A DNA stretch of 64,000 nt, from NCBI GenBank assembly GCA_023213395.1, contig CM041465.1, positions 91,457,741 to 91,521,740 of the forward strand, read 5' to 3'. This DNA is from Cycas panzhihuaensis. Its lineage: Eukaryota > Cycadophyta. The notes under the pieces were generated by a model. It was not told the DNA's origin. It made no database searches and worked only from the letters and a program-made list of their open reading frames with translations. Each line of letters opens with the position of its first letter. The first letter of the stretch is position 1. Positions 23,960-34,616 of this stretch are shown here, piece after piece. Both the position numbers and the translations under genes were made by a program.

Positions 23960-24426
23960 GTGGCTAATGATGATGGCCGTAAAGGGTAGGAGGACCTAGT
24001 AATGAAGCTACCCAAGGATAGGAGTAGACTATCTAACCACTAGCAGAGAGTGTGCGATGAGAAGGCCACCTTGGGATGCTAAAGGTTGCTTAAAAGGCAA
24101 AGAGCGGTCCCGAACAGAGGGAGCGCTCTCTTTGGAGACCCCAGGGGCACGAACGGATTATGAAAATGAACCCAGGATGGCAAAATAAGCCAAACGAGTA
24201 TAAACTCGGGCATGCACAGGAACAGCATATAAAATGAGATAGAAGGACCCTAGCAAAAATGAGACAACAAGGCATCATAAATGCACTCGAAAGAACGAGT
24301 AAAATGAGGACTATAGAAGCAAAAGCAAAGACAGGGCTAGAAGACAATAGTGATCAGGGGTGAGAGATGGCTTCAAGGGTTGTCTCACGGGCCAAAACGA
24401 AGAAAGTATCCATCAGGACCCCTGCC
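23960..24426. other. Region between second RNase H and the antisense promoter
   Basis: A minus-strand frame (24090-24347) has weak likeness to the T2 segment at 54868-55260 (PSLYSFGxFxxPGxIF), so it may encode an N-terminal extension of the second RNase H protein. On the plus strand it would be upstream promoter DNA of the antisense gene. Confidence 0.35.
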
Positions 24427-24433
24427 TATATAA
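24427..24433 (+). promoter_or_regulatory. TATA box of the antisense gene in T1
   Basis: TATATAA within GCCTATATAAGGAAA. The T2 copy has the same box in the same context at 55395, and the following block GGATTCATTTTCAC is also shared. It is on the plus strand, opposite to the retrotransposon transcript. Confidence 0.6.
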
Positions 24434-24593
24434 GGAAACTCGATGAAAATAGGATTCATTTTCACGGGCTCACAAACGAATTCAGAGCCCTTTCCTTATG
24501 CAGCAGAGTGCCACCTGACTTTGGAGGCACGCAGAGAGAGATCTGACCATTAGATCGAGATGAGGAGACAATCGTTGAGACCACTACGACGAG

Positions 24594-24617
24594 ATGGCAA
24601 CGGCATGACCGAATCCA
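24594..24617 (+). pseudogene. Antisense gene exon 1 (T1)
   Basis: Eight codons from ATGGCAACG to a GTGAGT splice donor at 24618. Codon 5 is TGA where T2 has AGA (ancestral CGA fits both), so this copy is dead at the fifth codon. The reading phase at the donor joins directly to the long exon. Inferred from comparison with T2. Confidence 0.5.
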
Positions 24618-24870
24618 GTGAGTGGATCATCGAAACCCAAGCCCATCTTACAATTTAAATTTATTACTTTTTTAATGCTTTTTAGTGTAGTTTCAGGCCT
24701 CTTAAAGGCAAGAAGTGATCTTGCAGAGTCCAAACTAGACCCAAAGAGAGGCGGGATCAAGGCATTAGGTAGCCCCGGTCTCGGTGAGCCTGAGAGTAAC
24801 TCACTGGGGTAAAAGTTTGGGAATTTTTCAGCAGAAAAACTCCCTTTTTGGGGGGGCTGATATTCGCACT

Positions 24871-24960
24871 GCGGTAAAGATCATAGTGTCGCGATCTTTA
24901 CCGTAGGGCCTCGATCACCATAGGACCCCAGCCAAACTTCGCGGTACCATGAAGTTTGGC
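24871..24960 (+). other. Two conserved hairpins in intron 1 of the antisense gene (T1)
   Basis: CGGTAAAGATC pairs with GATCTTTACCG (24872-24903), and GCCAAACTTC with GAAGTTTGGC (24931-24960). T2 has hairpins of the same order at 55826-55911 with altered but still paired stems. Confidence 0.6.
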
Positions 24961-25103
24961 GTGGTATGAAGGCAGACCTGCTAAAAAATAAAGAAGGGGA
25001 CCCAAGGGCCCCCAAATCGTGATCAAGTGAGGCAGAGGGAAAATCTAGAGGATATAGAGGTGAGCATGAGTTAGATCCTAACTAGTTTTGGGGTGTTTTG
25101 CAA

Positions 25104-26343
25104 GCAGTGATTGCAGTGAACAACTATGAGAACATTGGCATGGCAATGCTGAGATTTATTGAGATGATGTCCTATGAGGACAAACAGGTTTTAGCTAGGT
25201 GTGGCCTACTGAAGATCATGAGGGCACTGTAGTATACATCAGATCAGAGGCTTCTGGTAGACATCATCTCATACTAGGACAGACGTAGATACGTATTCCA
25301 TCTACCCCAGGTAAGTGATGTGACAGTCATGCCAGGGGACATTAGGAGGATATTGGGAGTGTTGGCAATAAGGAGTCCAGTATCACCAGGGCCACTGCCT
25401 AGCAATGAGGTAGTACACAGGGAGGCAACCACGTACTTCATGTGCTCAGATAGATGGGAGAGGACAGGTATCCCCTTACAGAGTGTGGGGATGTCAGGAG
25501 TTCCTCATGTGAGGAAGTTGATCATGATGTGCATTATGTTCCAGATATCCCAAAAATAGAACTATCGAGACATTCTTAGCAGGTGGATGGATGCTATGAG
25601 GAGATGTAAGGCCAGAGAGAGACTAAACTGGGCTACCCTCATAGTAGCGAACCTCATCACCTAATTGGATGTTATTCAGGTGGCAGGGAAGGGTGGCCTA
25701 TCATACAACACCCTTCTGCAGTGTTGGTTTTTTTATCACTTTGGAGCGGTGGCACTGGCAGGGGGACCATACCCTATTTCAGAGTGGGCCCCCATGTACA
25801 CAGGTGGAAGACCAGGTTCAGGGGGACCAAGGACCAGGCACATGTTCGTCTCTTAGTGGAGGCCACATCACTGGACCTCCTCACCATGGCAGATTTCATA
25901 TTAGACCCATATCGAGCGATGAGGTGGGATAGTGACCACGACGCTGGTGGGGCAGGAGTTGCCCCAGGAGATGGTGATGATGGAGGAGATGGCAATGATG
26001 GGGCTAGCCCATCGAGAGCTATAAGAGTAGGTGCAAGTCCAACAGGGACCGTAGGAGGGGAGGCAGGCTCATCAGGGACCACAGGATAAGAGGCGGGCCC
26101 AATGACTCGAGCTCAGAGGTTGCGGATCTTCAGGAGATCTGAGGAGGCAACGACACTAGTGGAGGAGAGGGGGGATGTCCCAGTAGTTGAGGTGGTGGCT
26201 AAGGAGGTACCTGAGGAGGAGGAGATACCTATAGCTGGTGGAGTGCCTGGGGTAGAGGCCATCATCCGAGTCAAGGATCTGGTGGTCACACCAGATGAGA
26301 CCCTACCTTCTCCTGTCATCTTTCGATCGCCAAATGTTGTTTG
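25104..26343 (+). pseudogene. Antisense gene exon 2 (T1): plant-mobile-domain-like
   Basis: The first 251 codons (25104-25856) are one frame broken by TAG/TAA only (25230, 25275, 25557, 25662, 25854). It reads NIGMAMLRFIEMM, LARCGLLKIM, RRRYVFHLPQ, DVTVMPGDIRRILGV, RKLIMMCIMF, then GKGGLSYNTLLQCWFFYHF. The FHLP ... ExT.TLxDVxxLLGLPxxG arrangement is that of the plant mobile domain found in MAIN-type proteins and in transposons; the identification rests on this short block. After a frameshift near 25820 comes EATSLDLLTMADFI, then a Gly/Asp/Ala linker and an acidic Val/Glu-rich tail. The 3' splice donor of this exon is not clear in T1. Confidence 0.55.
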
Positions 26344-26401
26344 ATTTTGGTTTGGCATGTATACAAACACGTATTGACATGTGACGTGTTAGATTTGTAG
26401 G

Positions 26402-26914
26402 TATGGCAGAGATATAGAGATTGATGGAGGCAGTAGTCCAGGAGATGTTCCCCCAGGCCTACGTGGAGGGGCAACCTCCCATCCAGGTAGGAGATAAGCC
26501 CATATTGGCAGGTGCCAACACAACAGCATTCGCCTCATTGGTGAGGGCGAGGGATGTATGGATAGCTGAGTCTCAGAAGCATGAGGCACGTGCGGGCACC
26601 TACAAGTAGAGCTAGATGAGACCCAAGCTAAGAGGGATGCCCTACGAGGTTGGGTACATGCATTGGAGGCCTAGGGAAGAGCCGGAGGTGATGCCAAGAG
26701 CTGGATTCAGATGGCAGTGATGGAGGAGCATCTCTGGGGGATGGAAGAGAGGCTTCGAGGAGTAGATGGAGATCGAGATCATATCCAGTCTTAATACGAT
26801 TGGTTGGTGGATGAGGTGGCCTTGAGGTCATCACGGAGAAGGATGTATATACACATGGCAGTGGCAACCCCTAGGAGGCCACGAGATGAGGGGAGCGAGG
26901 TGGAGAGCTCCTGA
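26402..26914 (+). pseudogene. Antisense gene exon 3 (T1): C-terminal coiled-coil part
   Basis: Begins after TTTGTAG at 26401 and aligns with T2 from 57302 (MAEIxR; FPQAYVEGQPPIQ compared with PSVYAEGNRP). The first frame ends at 26609; another frame continues with ALRSSRRRMYIHMAVATPRR and ends at TGA 26912, matching EMVSRSSRSGTRTHTAATPR in T2. T2 shows a heptad-like Arg/Glu coiled coil in the middle; T1 is too frameshifted there to judge. Confidence 0.45.
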
Positions 26915-27744
26915 AGGCACAGGAGGAGCCTAGGAGGTATGTGGTCCCTAGGAGAGGGATCACACATGCTAAGAGATGATGCCCCAGGGGTAGGGAAGTA
27001 GTAGAGTATAGTAGGAGTTTTGATTTAATAGGGGAAAGCATGAACCTCTAGGGAGTCACCATATGTTACCATATGATTATACTCCTCCCTGTAAGGATTC
27101 TGGCTTCCCAAGGATGATGTACCATACCAATCGTATGATATGACATATGACGATTGTTTTATGTATATAGATGGGGTGATTGATATCCCATTTGATGTAT
27201 GATGATGTGTATCATGACATGTGATAGATGATGTATATTTATGTTTCCATGTTTGTGTATATATGTGTATGAAGGTGCACGGATGCACAGGGGTATGATT
27301 GATGATATTTTGAGTTGATTATTGTATGATTTTTGTGCTATGATATTTATTTGAGCCATACACACTTCCTTTCATGCATGGCTATATTCCTAGTAGAGGC
27401 ACACACACACGATCACCATGAGCAGTGGTGATAGAGGCACGTGAGGCTAGGAGATAGGGTGGCACACATGTCCACGTGGGAGCATAGCAGAATATACAAA
27501 GAAAGAGCAAATGGCAAGGGAGTAACAACACTCTGACGTGTTATCCTACTTGGGGGAAATATCCAAGCAGGAAGACAAGGTCCCTAGAGGAAGGGGAATA
27601 AGGGGTTCCATGGGAGGAACCCAAAAGGAATAAGAAAGTCACCCTAAGGCACCATCCCGCCTGTGGCTAGGAGGAATGGGAACACACCTAGGATGGTAGT
27701 TTAGGCTCATTTTAGAGTGTAGAAAGGGCAGTAAAGAGATCATG
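26915..27744. other. Spacer between antisense gene end and integrase
   Basis: TG/TA-rich DNA without a supported frame. It would contain the polyadenylation region of the antisense gene and the region after the integrase stop. A short stem ATCACCA/TGGTGAT lies near 27412. Confidence 0.4.
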
Positions 27745-29010
27745 CATAAAATATTTTGAGGAATTTCCCATTAACCACTTTCTCAAATTCAAGGCCTTCC
27801 AGGGTGGCAATCTTATAGGCATCGTTATCAAGACTCTCAAGAACGACAAAGGGACCAACCCATTTGGGTCCAAATTTTGTCAAGCTATCATGAAGATATT
27901 CCATCTTGAGGACTTAGTCCCCAGGATACAAAGGATGAGAATGAAGGTGTTTATCGTAAGTCCTTTGCAAGCAGGCTTTGGACGCGAGGTTATCCTAGTA
28001 AGTGGCTAAACGTCTCTCATCCAAAGCCTCGAGATCTAAGAGGCGAGCCTGACGAATAGACTCTTCATTGATAAGACCTTAAAGAGAGACTCGTAGAGAG
28101 GGGATCTCCACTTCCAATAGGAGTATTGCCTTGGTCCCGTAAACTAGGGAGAATGGAGTCATACTCGTAGCCACACTGATAGAGGTACGATAGGCCCATA
28201 AGGCAGAAGGGAGTTGAAGGTACCAATCTCTTCGAGATTGAGCAACAATTTTCTTTAGGATGTTGATAAGAGTTTTATTGAATGATTTAACCTAACCATT
28301 TGCTTAGGAGTAATAAGGAGAAGAGGTTTTGTGAGAGATCTTGAATTTCTCACAAAGTTCATCCATCTCCTTATTACAAAAAGGAGTTCTATTATCTATA
28401 ATCAAGATGTTGGGAATCCTAAAGCGACAAATGATATGCTGGTAGACGAAAGTGGCTATCATCTTGCTAGGGGTAGTGATCAAGGGAATGGCTTCCACCC
28501 ATTTCGTAAAGTATTCTATGGCAGTCAAGATGAACTTGTGTTGCGACAAAGAGGGTGGTGATATGGCACCAATGAGGTCTAAACCCTATTGGGCAAAGGG
28601 CCATGGAGATACGATGGGATGAAGAGCCTCGGAAGGCACGTGGGTGATGTTGGTATATTCTTGGGTGATGTTGGCATACTCTTGGCATTGCTGACATCTC
28701 AAGGCGTAGGCATGGGCATCCATGAAGAGGAACAGCTAATAGTAGCCCATACGAAGGATCCTTTGGGCCATGGATTGGCCCCCACAAATGCCATGGTGGC
28801 ATTCACGTAGTATCTGGTCTGCTTCATCAGGAGTGACGCAATGGAGGAGGATCCTGTCAAAGGATCTCTTGTATAATACTTTATCCATAAGGAAGTATTA
28901 CCTAGCGGTGGTCTGAATGCATGGCCTAACCTTATTATTAGCTTATGGGCGGTACTGCTACTGAGTAAGGTATGGCACGATGTCACCATACCACTCACTA
29001 TCAATGAGTG
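27745..29010 (-). pseudogene. T1 integrase
   Basis: On the minus strand: HHGICGG and CQQCQEYAN give the HHCC zinc domain; LDLIGAISPP (first Asp), HKFILTAIEYFTKWVEAIPL, IIDNRTPFCNKEMDELCEKF (second Asp), then ANG-stop-VKSFNKTL where the catalytic Glu has become Lys, RDWYLQLPSALWAYRTSI, and the C-terminal LKMEYLHDSLTKFGPKWVGP block ending FLKIFYA at about 27745. Integrase would join element DNA to the host. Stops and the Glu change inactivate it. A 21-bp duplication adds seven residues (28641-28682). Confidence 0.75.
28641..28682. repeat. 21-bp tandem duplication inside T1 integrase
   Basis: TGGGTGATGTTGGTATATTCT (28641-28661) is followed by TGGGTGATGTTGGCATACTCT (28662-28682). T2 has a single copy at the corresponding place (EHANISHVPSEAL), so the duplication is private to T1 and in frame. 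Confidence 0.8.
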
Positions 29011-29617
29011 GATGGGAAGGAGTACCTTGAATAGTCAAGATAGACTCATCAGGAAGAGAGTCATCAACGGGAGCATCGAATGAGTTAGGGACAGGGGCAT
29101 CCACAAGCTCTTTTGCCACTACCATTCCCTTCTTTGATTTCCTGTTGACGATATGGAGATTGAACTCCTAAAGGAGGATGGCCCAATGACCAGTCCTACC
29201 TATCAGGTCAAAATGGGTGAGTAAATAACGCAAGGGATCAGATTAAATGATCACCTTGGTAGTGTTTATGAGAAAGTAGTATCTAAACTTCTTGGTTGCG
29301 TGAACCAAGGAGAGGCACTCCTTCTTAGCTTGAGAATAGTTAAGTTTGATAGCCATGAAGGTGCGACTGATAAAGTAAATAACTTTCTCAGTTCCTGAAT
29401 CATCCTCCTGGGCCAGCATAATGCCCAAGGACTCATCAGTCGCTGAGGTATATAGGATGAAGGGCCTATCAAAGAGAGGGGGGGGCAACATATGAGCAGA
29501 AGTAAGGGTTTCCTTAAGTCCTTCAAAAGCTTGTTGGGCCTTAGCCACCCAAACAAATGGGGCTCCCTTCTTTAATAGGTTAGTAAGAGGTTTAGCGTTT
29601 ACAGCGAAGTTCACCAA
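29011..29617 (-). pseudogene. T1 first RNase H
   Basis: VNFAVNAKPLTNLLKKGAPF and AFEGLKETL form the connection region, then FILYTSATDESLGIMLAQED, YFISRTFMAIKLNYS and KECLSLVHATKKFRYYF. This is the gypsy RNase H that follows RT. The place of the usual DAS Asp is taken by Ser in YTSATDES; T2 and G2 share it. Confidence 0.7.
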
Positions 29618-30560
29618 GAAACGCCTAAGGAATCTGAGCCTACCTAAAAATGACTTAATCTGTCATTGAGTTTTAGGCGGTGGCATGTCAAGGATTGCCC
29701 TGACTTTGTCAGGGTCAATTTAAATTCCTTGTTTTGACACGAGGAAACCAAGGAGTTTACCAAAAGTGACAGCGAACATGCATTTGAGCAGATTGAGACT
29801 TATGTGGTACTTGCGGCATCGTGTGAAGATGGCCCACAAGTCCGAAGGGTGATGGGATCTAATGCACAAGAGACCCATCATATTGTCCATAAAGACCTCC
29901 AACATGTTATTGATAAGGTCGTGAAAGATGAAGTGCATCACCCTTTGATAAGTGACGCCTGCATTTTTCAATCTAAAGGGTATCGCCTTGTAGGCGAAGG
30001 TACCCCACAAGGTGGTTAAGGCCGTCTTATGGTGGTTTTCGAGAGAGATTTAAATTTGATTGTAACTAGAGAAGCTGTCCATTAAGGACATGACTTTGAA
30101 ACTGGCAGTTTGATCGATAATTTGATCGATAAAAGGGAGTAGGAAATTATCCTTAGGACATGCGTTGTTGATGCCATAGAAGTCAACACATATCCAAATA
30201 GTCCCGTTCTTTTTAGCAACAAGAATAATGTTGGATACCCATTTAGGGTAGTCAATAGAAGTGATGAGTCCTGCGTCTAGGAGTTTCTCAACCTCCATTT
30301 TGATGGTGGCTAAGAGTTTAGGGCATAGTGGGCATTGCTTCTGGCGCACAGGGTGAGCGCCAGGGACCGTTATAAGGTTGTGGGTGATAATGGAGGGGTT
30401 GATTCCCTTCATGTCAGAATAATCCCACGCAAAAATATCTCAAAGCTCCTGGAACAAAAGGGAGTATTCCCTTATCTCATCAAGAGAACATTATGCCCCC
30501 ACCTTAATGACCTTACCTGGGGTGAGGACTATGTCCTAGGTTACCCCCATGCACATGGAA
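29618..30560 (-). pseudogene. T1 reverse transcriptase
   Basis: Minus-strand fragments: EVEKLLDAGLITSIDYPKWV, ILVAKKNGTIWICVDFYGIN, LPFIDQIIDQT, VMSLMDSFSSYNQI (motif A), GTFAYKAIPFRLKNA, MHFIFHDLINNMLEVFMDNM where the YxDD-type FMDD is FMDN, LNLLKCMFAVTFGKLLGFLV. It is split by stops and one frameshift near 30030. Would copy element RNA into DNA; inactive here. Confidence 0.75.
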
Positions 30561-31309
30561 TTCCCCTCCTCAAAATGAAGGGGGGCAAGGTCAATGGGAG
30601 GAGATGAAATAGGAGATGGGATTAGGTCAGTAAGAGTGGACCCAATCGCTAAGACCTTCTAGTGGCCAAGTCTATAGTGACTAGAAGGAAGGTTAGGCGT
30701 AGAGCCCACTAGATACTTGAGTAGAGCCTTACCGTCTTTGAAGCAATCCACCTCGTGGATGACCTTACTTTAAATAGACAAGGCGAGAGAGGAAGTGGGA
30801 GTAATGGGACCACGGCGGTCGATAGGCTGCCCAACATCCCCAAGAGACTCCATGTGGGAGTCGGGAAAGGGCCTCTCGTAAGGGGAAAAAGGAAGTTCTA
30901 CAGATTTATCACCCGCAGGGGGTGATGAAGGGGAAAACTTAAGGATCAATGGATCAATGCAAGTAATAACATATGATACAAGGGGATGATCAGTCTCTCC
31001 AATGGGAGGGGTTCTAGGTTGGGACCTAGAACAAGGAGAGCATCTCCTACTGGTACAAAGAAAAGAAACAGGATGAGAAAGGTCCTCGTCCTCGCCATGG
31101 AATTCGTTGTCGCTAAATATGAAAAGGTACATATAGCTTCAAATACCAATAGAAGTGAAACAGGTAAGGCTTAAGGAAGAAGATACGGGATCTCCTTTAG
31201 AATAAGATAAATTAGGAATGCCGATAGAATAAGCAGAGGCATGGGTAGAAGGGCCTTTATCCCCCTTCACACGACCATGGCTCACTTGGTTGGTTTGACA
31301 GGATTGTTT
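30561..31309 (-). pseudogene. T1 protease-RT linker
   Basis: Ser/Pro-rich frames including FLCTSRRCSPCSRSQPRTPP and EALLKYLVGSTPNLPSSHYR just ahead of RT; homologous with G2 17396-17788 and T2 61355-62050. No catalytic motif seen. Confidence 0.55.
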
Positions 31310-32239
31310 AGTAGGTGGGAGTTTGTGGGAAACAACCCTTATTTGTCCATCATAGATGAACTTGAGTTGCCCCCAGCGGGTCGAACACACGCCCCCCATC
31401 TGATCGAGCCATGGTCAACCCGAAAGGAGATTGTAGACGACATCTACGTTGAGGACTACAATATCGGTGAGGACAGTCTTGTCCTCAAGAGTAAGAGGGA
31501 TCAAAACGGATCCTAAGGGAGTCTTCTCACTACCATCGTAGCCTTGACATCACCATGGAACTAGTTCCAAGGCAGAAATGCTAAGCTCTTGCATGATGCA
31601 CAAGGGCATGACATTAACAGAAGAACCATCATCGACAGCGGTCCTTCACAAAGTGCAATCAAGTGTATCAATAGTAATGGTAAAAGGGAAGTTCCACTAG
31701 CACTTCCTTTCACAAGCAAGAGGAAGGTCTTTAGGATTGAAAGAAATGACAGGCTCGTGACTTTAGGCAATACCCAAAACATGAACAGGCACGTCACCCA
31801 ATCCTAAAGCTTCTAAAAGGAGTGTCCTCTGTTCAGAACAACTTCCTAAGATGTCCATAATAGACATCCTAGTGGCCATGGTACAAAGCTCATCGATGAT
31901 AGAAAAGGTCTTCCCCTTCACCATAGGTTGAGGAAGGGCTTTCCTGAAGTCGTAGCAACCTAGATGAATGGGAACGGTCTTGGGAAGTAAAGGGACTTCC
32001 AGAAGGGAGGTTTCTAGAAGAGGATCAAGATATGGAACAGATGAAGAGGCATTGGTTGCCTCTTTGGTAGCTTGAGACTGAGTCAAGGCATATAGAGAGG
32101 TGGCCTCAAGCATCTGGATCGCCTTCTTCCCCTTATTCTGGGACTGCGAAGGTGAAGGGGTACGATGGTCTGGGGAATGTGAGGAAGAAGATGAACCCCG
32201 CACGCCCTTCCCTTTACCGTGTGAAGGACGTAGATTCAA
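31310..32239 (-). pseudogene. T1 protease region
   Basis: The frame at 31763-32239 (158 codons) carries a basic Ser-rich lead and FSIIDELCTMATRMSIMDIL and EQRTLLLEALGLGDV, as in T2. In another frame VDDGSSVNVMPLCIMQEL (about 31590-31640) is the aspartic protease active site (D-x-G-S), followed by LVPW-like, YDGSEKTPLGS and VVLNVDVVYNLL. It would cleave the gag-pol polyprotein. Frameshifts separate lead and active site. Confidence 0.65.
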
Positions 32240-34340
32240 ATATCTTCCTTAGTTCCAGTTGTTCTTTAGTTAAGAGTTGCGATCACACTCCCCATGCTTG
32301 GGGAACGGATCTCTATGGACAGGTTGGTCAAGGTTGGGCCTTGAAGCCTATTTGGGAGATGAGTCACGTTGCAAGGCATCCCTAGGATGTTGAACCCAGC
32401 AACGCGAATCATCATGGAAGTATTCTCCATGAACAGAGCACCACTTCTTCTCAAGCGAGGAAACAGATTTCCTTGCCTGAGAGGATTAGGTGTTGCTGCC
32501 CTTGGAAGGAGTGGCTTGGGAATCTTGTTGGATTGGTTTGTTGGATGTAGGTGATGAAGGAGCTTGAAGTTTAAGTTCCTTCATCGTACCTTCGAATGAA
32601 CGTATGGCAGAGGTAAGTGGGTCTAGGGTCTTCTCAGTTGAGTGGGAAGAAGACCTAGTGAATTGTTGAGGTTTAGTTTCTTTGGTTAGCGGGAGTGCCT
32701 CGCGTCACTAGGAAGACTTTAGGGGCTTCTTGAGTCTAGTCTGGATCTTAATAGCTTCAAGTGCCAAGCACTTCATAATGGCAGAATCACATGTGGTTAC
32801 CCCCATCTTAAGGACTTCCACATGGACTTCAGGGCATAGTGCATTGACAAAGATATCCCTCTTCAATTCCTTAAGTAAAGTAGCCTTGGTGGAATGGAGG
32901 AGGTCATGGAATCGCCATACAAAGTCACGATTCATCTCATCGTGACCTTGTTTAAGCCAGAGGAGAGATTTCATTCCACTCTCAAATCGATGAGTCACAT
33001 CAAAATAGTTGATGAACTCATCCACGAGTTGTTGGAACGAGTAGATGGAATAAGCGGGTAGGCGATAGAACCATTTGAGGGCATCGCCTTGAAGAGATCG
33101 TGGAAATAGTTTCATTAATATGTGATCGTAGGCCCAATGGTCTATGCATGCCATAGAGAAACTATAGACATGCTCTGTTGGATCCCACGATGAAGTTCCA
33201 TCGAACTTGGGGACTTCGAGGGGATGAGGTAGTAAGTTGATCCTTAGCACCTCAATAGATAAGGGTGTCAATCTATAATCCATAAAGGGATGTGCCCTCT
33301 CTTGGATCATAGGATCAACAAAAGATGAAGAAGGCAATGAACAAGGAGTTGATGGGGGTAGAGGGCCCATCCCTCCTTGAGGAAACACCTATTGTTGTAA
33401 AGGGACTTGAGGAAAGGTGCATTGAAAAGGAGTTGGGCCTCCTTGCGAAGGCACGATATAAGGTGCTATGCAAGACGGTGGAAATGAGGGGTGAGGGACC
33501 AAATTCTCTCCATACGGGCCACCCGTGGGTGGCATGACCCCATATGGATGTAAAGGGTCCACCCTATAAATAGGAATGTGGTTCCCTTTACCATGCCCCC
33601 AAGGCTAAGATGTTTAGCCTGAAGGTACGTAAAGAGAAGGCCCACTAGACTGGGTTTAGGAGCATGTGAAGATGGGTCCCGCATGACTAGTAGTAGAGGC
33701 ATAAACAGGACCCTTAGGTCTAATGGGAAATGTGTGTACCATGTTTGGAGGTGGCACATTTACTTAGCTAGGGAGAGGCATACTAACCCCAAGCTGGGAG
33801 AAAGCCACATCGTGAGAGGTCCCAGAAGAGTTGGGACTGTGAAGAGAAGTAGGAAGCGCAATGGACATCCCTAAAGTAGATGTTAGAATTGGATGGGACA
33901 GATGCATTGGTACAAATGGGTTACTTGTTTTAGGAGGTGCAGACATGGATGAAGACGGTGGGGTAGGCATGGATGAGGAAGGTGCCCCACCACACAAGGC
34001 ATCTTCAAACCACCTAAGATGTGGTTGAAGGCAAGCAGCACAAAAGCACTCATTAAGGGCTTCAACCACATTAATGGGAGGGGTATCCACCTGATCATAA
34101 GAGGTGAATATGACCTGAAATGAAGTGGACCCCTCAGGATGCTCCTCGTAAGAATCACCACTTGGGTGATGCATCTCAAGAGAAGACAGACCCTCTACTC
34201 TGTGAGTAGAGGGATGGACATCAAGTGGGTGTTGTTGATCACTCGGATAGTAGATAGGATCATCACCCTCTTGGGCAGACCCTGGGAAAGATGTGGGAAA
34301 CTCATAGGCTCCGTAAGCAAAGGCATGGTATGCCTAATCT
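32240..34340 (-). pseudogene. T1 gag
   Basis: N-terminal part (34340-33764) rich in His/Pro/Ser; capsid core in a 226-codon frame (33388-32708): MDYRLTPLSIEVL, EVPKFDGTSSWDPTEHVYSF, ACIDHWAYDHILMKLFPRSL, DALKWFYRLP, LVDEFINYFDVTHRFES, NRDFVWRF, ALCPEVHVEVLKMG. A CSVHGEYFHDDSRC zinc-knuckle-like block lies at about 32400-32450 in a shifted frame. It closely matches T2 gag at the window's end. The start codon is uncertain. Confidence 0.75.
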
Positions 34341-34597
34341 GAAGGATATCCTTACATTGTCGAATCAGAATATGATAATGGAAAGAGGTGGTATGTGGGA
34401 TCTTCTAACAATAGGGGCAAACCTCGTAGGCGACGTGAGAAGTGTCACATAAAAAACTCACCAATTTGCTAGAAGAGGAAGAGGAATGCAAAGTATGTGT
34501 TTAGAGCTACCCACCAAAAAAAAGAGAAAAGGAGAAAGCTACTAAGAGGTAGTAACACCAATAGGAAGAGATAAAGACTAGCTCCCTTACTGGTAGG

Positions 34598-34616
34598 TCC
34601 CTAGTATGATCGCCAA
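34598..34616 (-). other. T1 primer-binding site
   Basis: On the minus strand TTGGCGATCATACTAGGG directly follows the LTR end GATTCCA. The TGGCGA start fits primer sites of Tat-type elements; which tRNA it pairs with was not determined. Confidence 0.65.

Noticed and set aside
25306-25316. Perfect-looking splice donor CAGGTAAGT inside the T1 mobile-domain exon
   Set aside because: T2 has no GTAAGT at this place and coding similarity continues across it (FHLPQ...DVTVMP against FHLPCGDVTAT), so it is probably a chance sequence.
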